Part shown: piece by piece, positions 24,089 to 31,514 of the stretch
Numbering within the stretch: position 1 is the first letter of the stretch
Layout of the letters: every line of letters starts with the position of its first letter
Virus record (IMG/VR): IMGVR_UViG_3300029258_005854
Span: 1-35,974 of that record
Length of the DNA: 35,974 bases
Source of the DNA: a virus
Strand: one strand, 5' to 3'
Translations under genes and position numbers: made by a program
Notes under the pieces: model-generated
Seen by the model: only the letters and a program-made list of their open reading frames with translations
What the model was told of the DNA's origin: nothing
Databases searched by the model: none

Positions 24089-24471
24089 AGCGGAGGGTCT
24101 GGGACGGGACGAGGACGCTGGTGTGTGAGAGCTGCAGCGCCGAACGCGAGGCCCGGCGGGGAGACCATGAGCCGCGCTGCGTGCTCTGCGGAGCGCGCAT
24201 GCGCGCCCCGAAGGCAGAAGTCAGAAGGCAGAAGGCAGAAGGAACGGCAACGGCAAACGGCAACAACGGCGCCCACCACGAAGGGCACGAAGGGCACGAA
24301 GGCGACGGCAACGGCGGGGCCGAGGTAACGGCGACGCCAAAGACGGCAACGGCAAACGGCAACGACGGGGGAGGGACAACGGCAACACCGCCGGCCCCGC
24401 CCCACAGACAGTTGACGACCGATGCCCCGACAGAGATCCGCCCGCTGGACTGGGTTGGGGAGCGGCGCTGA
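24085..24471 (+). CDS. Zinc-ribbon protein whose second half is made of dispersed repeats
   Basis: A 128-residue protein. Residues 1-42 form a short zinc ribbon (CESCSAEREAR...CVLCGARM). Residues about 43-110 are the in-frame translation of three repeat types: AAGGCAG heptamers (KAEVRRQKAEG), AACGGC units (TATANGNN) and CACGAAG units (HHEGHEGHEG). The last 18 residues (TTDAPTEIRPLDWVGERR) look like the original C-terminus. Repeat insertion into a coding region without frame loss is the simplest explanation. The stop abuts the next start. Confidence 0.65.
   Translation: MKRRVWDGTRTLVCESCSAEREARRGDHEPRCVLCGARMRAPKAEVRRQKAEGTATANGNNGAHHEGHEGHEGDGNGGAEVTATPKTATANGNDGGGTTATPPAPPHRQLTTDAPTEIRPLDWVGERR
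24211..24242 (+). repeat. AAGGCAG heptanucleotide repeat inside the zinc-ribbon gene
   Basis: About four copies of the 7-base unit AAGGCAG, one degenerate, followed by AACGGCAACGGC-type units and a CACGAAG triplet (24270-24300). All are in frame with the coding sequence. Confidence 0.85.
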
Positions 24472-27051
24472 GTGGCTGTCGAGCTCTACATCGACGACGT
24501 GCTGACCAGCACCTGCCAGGTGCGCAGCATCACGGCCTCGTACGTGCAGCCCTTCGAGGCGGTGATCTTCTGCCCCTGCCGGCACGACGCGCCCACCACG
24601 CTCCACCTCTGGGACACCGTCCGCGTGGACGTCGGCGGCGTCACGCGCTTCCGGGGCAACCTGACCGAGGTCGCACCCGGCGGCGTCAGCGACGAGGGCG
24701 TCACGTGGATCGCCCGCGGCAAGCGCTTCCGGCTGGAGAACGAGCCGGTCCGCGTCAACGGGCGCGGCTTCTACGTCTGGAACCGGCGGGGCCATACCTG
24801 CGAGGAGGGCCAGGGAGGCGAGGACAGCCCCGGCAACGACGGCGGCAAGTGGGAGGCCGGCGAGATCGTCATCGACATCCTCGAGCACGCCCTCGGCATC
24901 CCCGGCGGCGGGTCGGACATCGCCGGCCACCACGGCGACGCCTGCTGCGTGACGGACACCTACCTGACCGCCGCCGACGTGGCCGGCTACACGGCGGCTG
25001 ACTGGCTCGCGCTGGACAGCGTCATCGGCGAGTTCAGCGTGGACAACACGAGCGTCGCCGACGCGATCAGCCTGCTGGTCGCGCTCAACGGCGGCTTCTA
25101 CGGCTGGTACGTGGACCCGAGCACGGGCGACCTGGTCCTGGTGGACCTGGACGACCTGGAGTGCGTGGACATCGAGGCCGGCCGGCTGGGCCACTGGCAG
25201 GACGAGGGCGGCACGGACTACCGCCTGCTCGACAACCGGCTGGAGTGGAGCCTGGAGGGCGTCGCCTCGACCATCGTCATCCAGGGCACGGACGAGACGA
25301 CCGAGGAGCAGCCGGCCAACATCGAGGGCACGGCCAACCCCGGCCTGGGAGACCTGGGCGAGATGGAGCTGGTGGCGGCGCCGTGGAAGGGCTTCGCCTC
25401 CGCCTATAGGCCGCTCTGCCAGACGAAGCGCTACACGACCGCGAAGCAGATCGACCCGCTCAACGCGCTCACCCCGCCGGTGGGCTTCCTGAACTTCGGC
25501 CACGGGCCGCGCGTCTACGAGGGCACGGGCCTGGGCGCTAAGCTCGCCTACAACCCCGCCAGCGGCGTCTTCCCGCGCTGGATGCACCAGACCGGCATCC
25601 TCGGCTTCTACGAGGCGCCGGCGCTCGGGCCGGGCGTGAAGCTCTGGGGCTGGTACTGGGCCGAGGTGCCGTTCCTCGTCACGGCGGGGCCGGCGGGCGA
25701 CGCCTGGCACTGCTACGGCTACCAGCGCACGCGGACGGTGTACGACTCGGCGTTCAAGCACCCGACCAGCTACCCGCAGGAAGGCGAGGCCGACGACGAG
25801 ACGGCGATGGGCATCCTGGCGACGCGGCTCCTGCGGCTCTACAAGAACGTCCGCCGGCAGGGGCAGCTCGACTGCGACGAGGTGGACTTCGCGGCCTTCC
25901 ACCTGGAGCAGCGCTACAGCGTGTCGAACCTGGGCGCGGCCGCGCTCGGCTACTCGACCAGCACGGAGGCGCCGGCGATCACCAGCACCACGGGCTGCCC
26001 GTGGCTGCCGACGCGCTGGGACGCGCTCTGCATCAACGCGGTGGAGGTGACCTACGACTTCGACGACGACGCGACGCGGATCCGCGTGGCGAACACGTTC
26101 TTCATGCTCGAGGAGTACTCGGAGCTCAAGCGGCGGCTGGAGCTGAACCTGTTCGCGCAGCGCGAGTTGGACCTGAGCGAGGACGTGGCCGCCTGCACCG
26201 TCCGGGACACCTACTCGCAGGAGGAGGACGCGGAGGCCGTGCCGACCACGGCGCCGCCGAGCACGCCTGCGCCGCCGAGCACAACCCCGGGCCCGACGAC
26301 GCCGGGGCCCACGACGCCCCTGCCGACCACATCCGGGCCGACGACCCCCGCGCCCACCACGCCCGGGCCGACGACGCCGAAGGCGACGACTACGACCGAG
26401 AAGGCGACCACCACGACCGAGAAGGCGACCACGACGACGGAGAAGCCGACGACCGCCGCGCCGACGACTCCGAAGCCGACCACGCCCCCGGGCCCTGAGC
26501 CGACGACCGAAGGCCCAGGCCCCGGTCCGACCACGCCCGGCGCCGGCACGTCCACGACGCCGGCGGGGTCGACCTCGACCCAGGCGTGGAGCACGACGAG
26601 CACGACTTCGACCTGCTGGACGGACGGCTGCACGGAGGCCAACTGCGAGGGGTGCCCGGAGCTGCTCTACGCGGACGTTTACATCGAGCCCGACGACGAG
26701 ATGGAGTGCATCCTGAACGGCACCGTGGAACTGACGCAGCAGGGGAACCCGTGCTACTGGGAGTGCACCGACACCCCGGACGCCTGCGACACGGGCGAGG
26801 GCTACTGCTGGATCGAGGACGGCATCAACAGCTTCCTCGTGTGCGACGACAGCTATCAGTACTGCAGCGCGCTCGATTGGTATCTGCAGCTCACGATTGG
26901 CGGGGAGGGCGGGCTCTGCGAGTGCGTCTGCGCCTGGTGTCGGCCGGTCTGCACGTGCCCGACGGGGACCTACGCGTGGGCGGGCGGCGCCTCGACCTGC
27001 CATTGGTGCGGGTCCGACGAGACCACGAACTCAATCGACGTCTACTCCTGA
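24472..27051 (+). CDS. Tail-tip/adhesin protein: hub-like domain, mucin-like linker, cysteine-rich end
   Basis: An 859-residue protein. Residues 1-585 are beta-rich and resemble a tail hub or baseplate protein (VELYIDDVLTSTCQVRSITA, WDTVRVDVGGVTRFRGNLTE), placed where siphophages keep tail-tip genes. Residues about 589-713 are a mucin-like linker of Thr/Pro blocks (PGPTTPGPTTPLPTTSGPTT). It includes KATTTTE three times, encoded by 21-base units at 26380-26442. Residues about 714-859 contain 19 cysteines (GCTEANCEGC, GLCECVCAWCRPVCTC), suggesting a disulphide-stabilised terminal domain. A receptor-binding role is inferred. GTG start directly after the previous stop. Confidence 0.7.
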   Translation: MAVELYIDDVLTSTCQVRSITASYVQPFEAVIFCPCRHDAPTTLHLWDTVRVDVGGVTRFRGNLTEVAPGGVSDEGVTWIARGKRFRLENEPVRVNGRGFYVWNRRGHTCEEGQGGEDSPGNDGGKWEAGEIVIDILEHALGIPGGGSDIAGHHGDACCVTDTYLTAADVAGYTAADWLALDSVIGEFSVDNTSVADAISLLVALNGGFYGWYVDPSTGDLVLVDLDDLECVDIEAGRLGHWQDEGGTDYRLLDNRLEWSLEGVASTIVIQGTDETTEEQPANIEGTANPGLGDLGEMELVAAPWKGFASAYRPLCQTKRYTTAKQIDPLNALTPPVGFLNFGHGPRVYEGTGLGAKLAYNPASGVFPRWMHQTGILGFYEAPALGPGVKLWGWYWAEVPFLVTAGPAGDAWHCYGYQRTRTVYDSAFKHPTSYPQEGEADDETAMGILATRLLRLYKNVRRQGQLDCDEVDFAAFHLEQRYSVSNLGAAALGYSTSTEAPAITSTTGCPWLPTRWDALCINAVEVTYDFDDDATRIRVANTFFMLEEYSELKRRLELNLFAQRELDLSEDVAACTVRDTYSQEEDAEAVPTTAPPSTPAPPSTTPGPTTPGPTTPLPTTSGPTTPAPTTPGPTTPKATTTTEKATTTTEKATTTTEKPTTAAPTTPKPTTPPGPEPTTEGPGPGPTTPGAGTSTTPAGSTSTQAWSTTSTTSTCWTDGCTEANCEGCPELLYADVYIEPDDEMECILNGTVELTQQGNPCYWECTDTPDACDTGEGYCWIEDGINSFLVCDDSYQYCSALDWYLQLTIGGEGGLCECVCAWCRPVCTCPTGTYAWAGGASTCHWCGSDETTNSIDVYS
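26380..26442 (+). repeat. 21-base tandem repeat encoding KATTTTE
   Basis: Three consecutive 21-base units in frame within the mucin-like linker of the tail-tip gene. Third-position differences between units show that the repeat is not brand new. Confidence 0.85.
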
Positions 27052-27067
27052 CGGAGGAGGTGCGCTG

Positions 27068-27475
27068 ATGGACGGCGTAAAGATGGCGCGGATCAGGCGC
27101 TGCAAGGCGTGCGAGCACTGCTTCTGGCGGCCGCCCCAGTACCGGGGCACGCACGGTTACGCGCGGTTCTGCGCGGTGCGCGGGCACGAACGCGGCGGCC
27201 GCATCGAACTGCACGACGCCTACATGGAGGGGCCGGAGGCCAACTGCCCCGCCGGCTACTGGACCGGCCTGGAGCCGGTGGACATGGAGGCCGAGGCCGA
27301 GGCGTCCAGGCAGATGCGCATCCGCGTGCAGACCGCGCAGTACGGGCCGATCCTGGAGATCTCCCTCATGGCGACGCCCGCCGAGAAGCGGGCGGAGATC
27401 ATCGAGGACCTGGCCGACGTGCTGCACCTGGAGCCCGAGACCAGGGACGCGCTCCTGGAGGCACTGGCCGGCTAA
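27068..27475 (+). CDS. Cysteine-rich small protein of unknown function
   Basis: A 135-residue protein. Residues 1-60 carry RCKACEHCFWRPPQYRGTHG, RFCAVRGHE and NCPAGYW, a probable metal-binding knuckle. The second half is helical and acidic (TPAEKRAEIIEDLADVLHLE). GGAGGAGG precedes the ATG. It is the last gene before the palindromic elements begin. Function cannot be assigned. Confidence 0.6.
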   Translation: MDGVKMARIRRCKACEHCFWRPPQYRGTHGYARFCAVRGHERGGRIELHDAYMEGPEANCPAGYWTGLEPVDMEAEAEASRQMRIRVQTAQYGPILEISLMATPAEKRAEIIEDLADVLHLEPETRDALLEALAG

Positions 27476-27487
27476 GCAGCAGCGGGA

Positions 27488-27632
27488 ACCACGAAGAACA
27501 CGAAGAGCGCGAAGGAAGGCAACGGATGAGGATCGGGGCACAACGGCAACGGCGAGAGGGATGGGTGTCGCCTCCGTTTGTCGCTTCTCATGGTCTGTCG
27601 TTTTTCTTCGTGCTCTTCGTGCTCTTCGTGGT
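27488..27632. repeat. Palindromic repeat element R1
   Basis: Left arm at 27488-27517 (three CACGAAG-type units after ACC) and right arm at 27603-27632 are inverted copies matching at 27 of 30 positions. The core between them has AACGGC units and GTTTGTCG/GTCTGTCG tracts. The right end runs into GAGAACGCCGTTTTGAGAGGAGGTGC, which supplies the ribosome-binding site of the next gene. It occupies the whole gap between two genes, and no ORF of its own is apparent. Confidence 0.85.
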
Positions 27633-27661
27633 GAGAACGCCGTTTTGAGAGGAGGTGCGAG

Positions 27662-30313
27662 GTGAGCAAGTCGGCTGAGACGATCCGGGAGAAGTGGCGC
27701 CGGCGGGCGGAGCGCATCGGCCCCGCCGGGGCCGGCAAGGTGCCGCCCTGCATCTACGGGGACCGGTTCAGCGAGGGCTGCTGCGACGGCTGGAAGGTAC
27801 GCTGCCACCATCCGAGCCAGCCGGAAGCCCTGGTCGTCAAGCCGAAGCACTGCGCGCACTGCGAGCGCCGCCTGCCACCGGGCCGCCTCCGCATCGGCGC
27901 GGTGATCACCGCGCGCAACGAGGGCGACGAGGTCCACGAGACGGTCAAGTCCCTGGCCGACTCCGTCATCGACGCGCAGCTTATGGTCGCCCTGGTGGAC
28001 GACGGCTCGACGGACGGGTCCTGCGACGCCGAGCGGTTCTCCGACGTCGACGCCGACCACGTCGTCATCACGCGCATCCGCCACGAGGAGAGCGAGGGCG
28101 TGGGCCGCTCCCGCAACGCCGGTTGGGCGACCGCCCGGGGGCTGGGCTGCGACGTCGTGACGTTCCACGACGCGCACATGCGCTTCAACCCCGGCGACCT
28201 GGAGGCGCTCGCCGTGAAGGCGCTCCGCACGGGCGCCCTCGTCACGGGCGCCAGCCACGACGTGCCGTCCAAGGGGCGGCTGCGCGGCTGCTGGATGCAC
28301 TACTCGGCCGGCTACGGCATCCAGCCGAAGTGGGCCACGGCGGGCCAGGTCCGCGACTACGTCCCCGAGGGCCTGCGCGAGGGCAAGCCGAAGCCGGACC
28401 GGCCCGACTCGGCGCCCCTGCCGGAGTGGTGGCGGACGCCGTGCATGATGGGCGCCTGCTACGTGGTGCCCGTCGAGACCGGCAAGAAGCTGGAGGCGGC
28501 GACGGGCCAGCTCTGGGACGATACGGCGGGCGTCTGGGGATTCTCCGAGCAGGCGCTCTCCATCAAGGCGTGGCTGCTCGACGTGCCGATCCTCCAGAGC
28601 CGCGACTACGCGGCCGGGCACAATTACCGGGGCCACAACCCGCACCCCGACGCGAACGCCGGCCAGTGGCGCAACATCGCCCGCTGCACGGCGCTCTACT
28701 TCGGGCGGGAGGTTTTCGACCGGCGCTTCCGCACCTGGTGCGAGGGCAACCTGCCGGCGGGCGAGCTGGAGGAGATCGTCGCCGGGGCACTCGCCGACGC
28801 GCCCGAGCCGGGCTGCTGGCTGCACCATCCGCACGACGCCTTCACGCACCTGCTCGGCATCGGCGCGCCGATCACGGGCCTGCACCCGGAGCACAAGTGG
28901 CTGCTGGTCGTCCAGGAGGTCTGCCGCGAGCTGGCGGCGGAGCACCCCGAGGGCGAGGGCGTGCGCGTGCTGCAGTGGCGGCCAGGCGAGGCGACGCTGC
29001 TCTGCCGCTACCTGCTGCCGAAGGCGGAGATCATCGCGCTCGAAGTCGCCGGCTACCGGGTGAAGGTCTGGACGGCCGCGTGCAAGGCGCACGGCGTGGC
29101 GCTGCACCAGCTCGAGGTCGCCGACGAGGACTACTGCACCCGCCCGGTGCACGCGTCGTGGCGGGGGGAGGGGTTCGACCTGGTCCTCATCGGCGGGGAG
29201 CGGCAGGGGGAATGCCTGGCCGTCGCGGGGCGGCTCCTGCGGCCGGGGGACGGTCGGATCGTGCGCAACCCGATGGCCGACCGGCTCCAGATCGAGGACG
29301 ACGAGCTCAAGAAGGAGCGGAAGGCGCTCCGCGATCTGGGCTTCCTGCCCAACAACGGCGGGGACCACGAAGAACACGAAGAGCACGAAGAGGGGAACGA
29401 CGCGAACGATGGGCAGGCAGAGCCTTCGGAGGTCCGGTCGGGTCAAAGCCCAGGGGCGGCACTGGGCGGCACCTCCGCCCGGCCGGCCTCCGCTCCATCG
29501 AAGGCAGAAGGCAGAAGGCAGAAGGCAGAAGGGAACGGCAACGGCGGCAAGCCCGACCCGCTCGTCACGGTGTGCGTCCTGAACTGGGCCCGCGACGGGA
29601 ACATCGGCGAGCTGCTCACGTCCATCAGGGCGCAGACCGTCCCGGCGAAGGTCGTGCTCTGGAACAACGGCGACCCCATCGTCTTCCGCGACAGGGGCGG
29701 CACGGAGAAGGAAGGCGCGGTCGCGCACCAGGCGCTCCGGCCCATCGCCGAGCACCCGCTGGTCAGCCTGGCCGTGCAGTCCAGCCGCAACGTCGGCTGC
29801 TTCCCGCGCTGGTGGCTGGCGAGCCTGGCGGACACGGAGTACGTCTGCTCGATGGACGACGACCTCGCCTTCGCCGACGAGCGCGTGCTGGCGGACGCCG
29901 TCGCCTACGCCCAGAGGCACTGCCGGCGGGGCATCATCGGGCTGTTCGGCTGGCGGCGCGTCGAGGACAAGGATTACCGCCACGGCGAGCACATCCAGAA
30001 GCCGCCGGGCCACGAGTGGGTGGACGTCATCAAGGGGCGGTTCATGTTCTTCCGGCGCGAGCTGCTCGACCGCGTGCCGCTGGCCCTGCCCGGCCTGCCC
30101 GTGATGGGCGGCATCCGGCAGCGCGAGGACGACATCATCCTGAGCCTCTGCATCGGCGCGGGCCGGGAGCACCCGCACCTCGTGATGGGGCCGGGCAAGC
30201 GCTGGCGCGACCTGCCGACGCGCGGCGTGTCGAGCGAAGGCACGCCCGGCCACTGGCAGCACCGGCAGGACACGCTGGAGTACGTCACCCACTGGCTGGA
30301 GGAACGCCGATGA
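27662..30313 (+). CDS. Triple-domain glycosyltransferase (GT-A / methyltransferase-like / GT-A)
   Basis: An 883-residue protein. Residues 28-70 hold a Cys/His cluster. Residues 78-330 form a GT-A domain: ITARNEGDEVHETVKSL, VDDGSTDGS, then the metal-binding FHDAHMRF (DxH) and a WGFSEQALSIKAWL loop. DxH and WG-x-x-E patterns recall polypeptide GalNAc-transferases (GT27), hence a possible protein O-glycosylation role (inference). Residues about 395-560 look like a degenerate Rossmann methyltransferase (FDLVLIGGERQGECL). Residues about 568-630 are in-frame repeat translation (HEEHEEHEE, then KAEGRRQKAEG). Residues about 640-883 form a second GT2 domain with VCSMDDDLAF. The start is GTG after AGAGGAGG. 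Confidence 0.8.
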   Translation: MSKSAETIREKWRRRAERIGPAGAGKVPPCIYGDRFSEGCCDGWKVRCHHPSQPEALVVKPKHCAHCERRLPPGRLRIGAVITARNEGDEVHETVKSLADSVIDAQLMVALVDDGSTDGSCDAERFSDVDADHVVITRIRHEESEGVGRSRNAGWATARGLGCDVVTFHDAHMRFNPGDLEALAVKALRTGALVTGASHDVPSKGRLRGCWMHYSAGYGIQPKWATAGQVRDYVPEGLREGKPKPDRPDSAPLPEWWRTPCMMGACYVVPVETGKKLEAATGQLWDDTAGVWGFSEQALSIKAWLLDVPILQSRDYAAGHNYRGHNPHPDANAGQWRNIARCTALYFGREVFDRRFRTWCEGNLPAGELEEIVAGALADAPEPGCWLHHPHDAFTHLLGIGAPITGLHPEHKWLLVVQEVCRELAAEHPEGEGVRVLQWRPGEATLLCRYLLPKAEIIALEVAGYRVKVWTAACKAHGVALHQLEVADEDYCTRPVHASWRGEGFDLVLIGGERQGECLAVAGRLLRPGDGRIVRNPMADRLQIEDDELKKERKALRDLGFLPNNGGDHEEHEEHEEGNDANDGQAEPSEVRSGQSPGAALGGTSARPASAPSKAEGRRQKAEGNGNGGKPDPLVTVCVLNWARDGNIGELLTSIRAQTVPAKVVLWNNGDPIVFRDRGGTEKEGAVAHQALRPIAEHPLVSLAVQSSRNVGCFPRWWLASLADTEYVCSMDDDLAFADERVLADAVAYAQRHCRRGIIGLFGWRRVEDKDYRHGEHIQKPPGHEWVDVIKGRFMFFRRELLDRVPLALPGLPVMGGIRQREDDIILSLCIGAGREHPHLVMGPGKRWRDLPTRGVSSEGTPGHWQHRQDTLEYVTHWLEERR
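29361..29392 (+). repeat. CACGAAG-type repeat inside the glycosyltransferase gene
   Basis: Three 9-base units (ACCACGAAGAACACGAAGAG...) are read in frame as HEEHEEHEE. They lie between the methyltransferase-like and second glycosyltransferase domains. Confidence 0.85.
29501..29533 (+). repeat. AAGGCAG heptanucleotide repeat inside the glycosyltransferase gene
   Basis: Four copies of the 7-base unit, read as KAEGRRQKAEGRRQKAE, then AACGGCAACGGC. Together with the unit at 29361 it forms an insertion of about 60 residues in the interdomain linker. Confidence 0.88.
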
Positions 30314-31242
30314 AGCTCACCACAACGACACGACGATCACAACGACGGCAACGGAACGGCAGGGGGAAGAAACAACGGACAACGGAGGCGCTTGGCCGTC
30401 ATCCTCGATTCCTGCCGTTCGTCGTGCTCGTTGTGTCGTCGTGGTTGATCCTGCCCGGCTGCGGGCTGTTTGGGGACGGAGTCAAACAGGATCCGATCCC
30501 CCTCGACCCGCGTCCGCCCGTGGACCTGCGCGAGGACATCAGCCGCCAGGCCGCTTACGCTGCCGACGTGCTGGACGCCGTCGAGGTCCTCGGTGCCGAG
30601 CCGGCCAGCGAGGCCGTCGCCCAGGCCGCCGACTCGGCCGACCTAGTCGAGAGCTACCTCGGGCCGCCGATCGAGCGGATCCCCGTCGCCGTGGAGACGC
30701 CGGGCACCGGGCCGGACGCGCGCAGACTGGGGCCGTGCCCGGTGCACGAACGCTACCTGGAGCGCGCCCGGGAAGCGCTCGAACTCTGGCGTGAGGCGCA
30801 GGCCGAGCACGAGGAGGACCTGGACGACCTGCGCGAGGAGCAGATGGAGCGCGGCGGAGGCGGTCGGCCCTGGTTCATCAGCCTGCTGCTCGGGCTCGGA
30901 TGGTGGCTGCTGCCCCTGGCGGTGCTGGGGCTGCTCGTGCTGCTGCCGGAGCAGGTGGTCGGGAAGATCGTCGGCGGGGTCATCGACGCCGTGCGGGCGG
31001 TGGTCGGGGAGATTGTCCTGCGCGCGACGCACACGCTGGCGCACGTCGTCGAGGGCGTCCAGCGCGCGAAGGGCGAGATGGAGCCGGAGCAGCTGGACGT
31101 GCTCCGGCAGAAGCTGACTGACAGCACGACCCTGGCGGACAAGGAACGCATCGCGCTCATCAAGGAGCGCGTGAAGGCGGATCTCAGCGCAGAGAATGCT
31201 GAGACCGCAGAGAGCAAACCCCAGGAGAAGGAGGGAGTCTGA
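30310..31242 (+). CDS. Lipoprotein with second membrane segment; signal peptide built from a repeat element
   Basis: A 310-residue protein. The N-terminus is long and basic (MKLTTTTRRSQRRQRNGRGK), followed by a hydrophobic core and lipobox FVVLVVSSWLILPGC (Cys at about residue 51), so export and lipidation are predicted. Residues about 180-215 contain another membrane segment (FISLLLGLGWWLLPLAVLGL), then an amphipathic helical C-terminus (AVVGEIVLRATHTLAHVVEG). Possible roles are lysis (spanin-like) or superinfection exclusion; neither is shown. The true original start might lie nearer the lipobox, with the basic part added by the repeat. It overlaps the glycosyltransferase stop by ATGA. Confidence 0.65.
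   Translation: MKLTTTTRRSQRRQRNGRGKKQRTTEALGRHPRFLPFVVLVVSSWLILPGCGLFGDGVKQDPIPLDPRPPVDLREDISRQAAYAADVLDAVEVLGAEPASEAVAQAADSADLVESYLGPPIERIPVAVETPGTGPDARRLGPCPVHERYLERAREALELWREAQAEHEEDLDDLREEQMERGGGGRPWFISLLLGLGWWLLPLAVLGLLVLLPEQVVGKIVGGVIDAVRAVVGEIVLRATHTLAHVVEGVQRAKGEMEPEQLDVLRQKLTDSTTLADKERIALIKERVKADLSAENAETAESKPQEKEGV
30319..30445. repeat. Palindromic repeat element R2, overlapping the lipoprotein signal sequence
   Basis: Left arm ACCACAACGACACGACGATC and onward (from 30319) and right arm (to 30445) are inverted copies, both carrying a GAACGGCAGG inner end. It lies inside the coding sequence that follows: the left arm is read as TTTTRRSQRRQRN and the right arm as LPFVVLVVSSW. Confidence 0.8.
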
Positions 31243-31325
31243 TGGCAGGAGTGATCGGATGGATCGTGGTCGGCGTATGCGTGGCGGTGGCGGCGAGGTC
31301 GCTCTACCGCTGGTGGCACAACTGA
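31242..31325 (+). CDS. 27-residue single-span membrane peptide
   Basis: MAGVIGWIVVGVCVAVAARS and a final LYRWWHN: one membrane helix and a basic-aromatic end. The ATG overlaps the preceding stop region (TGATG), and GGAGGG stands a few bases upstream. The small size calls for caution, but coupling to the lipoprotein gene and the ribosome-binding site support it. It could be part of a holin-like or regulatory membrane pair with the lipoprotein. Confidence 0.5.
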   Translation: MAGVIGWIVVGVCVAVAARSLYRWWHN

Positions 31326-31338
31326 CGAACGGACTCTC

Positions 31339-31485
31339 ACCACGAAGGACACGAAGGGCACGAAGGGAAGAACGACAACGGCAGCAACGGCAAGGTGGGG
31401 AGAGGCGGCGGCGCAGGATAGGCCCTGTCGTTCGCCGTCATCCTCAGGCTGTGCCGTTCTTCGTGGTCTTCGTGTCCTTCGTGGT
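31339..31485. repeat. Palindromic repeat element R3
   Basis: Left arm ACCACGAAGGACACGAAGGG and onward (from 31339), inverted right arm ending CCTTCGTGGT (31485). Inner arms contain GAACGACAACGGC and TGCCGTTC. The core has GCCGTCATCCTC, which is also found in R2, showing that the cores are related and not only the arms. It fills the gap between two genes and abuts a GAGGAGGTGC ribosome-binding site. Confidence 0.85.
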
Positions 31486-31514
31486 CCAGGTGTTGTTGAG
31501 GAGGAGGTGCAGTC

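Noticed and set aside
23947-27003. Very long minus-strand open frame (over 1000 codons)
   Set aside because: It is antisense to the zinc-ribbon and tail-tip genes, is Arg/Ala/Gly-rich as expected for GC-driven shadow frames, and has no family features or ribosome-binding site.
26891-30292. Very long minus-strand open frame opposite the triple-domain glycosyltransferase
   Set aside because: It is a shadow of the real gene; its composition is Arg/Pro/Ala-rich and no motif is recognisable.
27694-30309. Plus-strand open frame overlapping the glycosyltransferase in another frame and leading into the lipoprotein
   Set aside because: Only the part from 30310 has protein character and a coupled start; the upstream part is an Arg/Gly-rich shadow.
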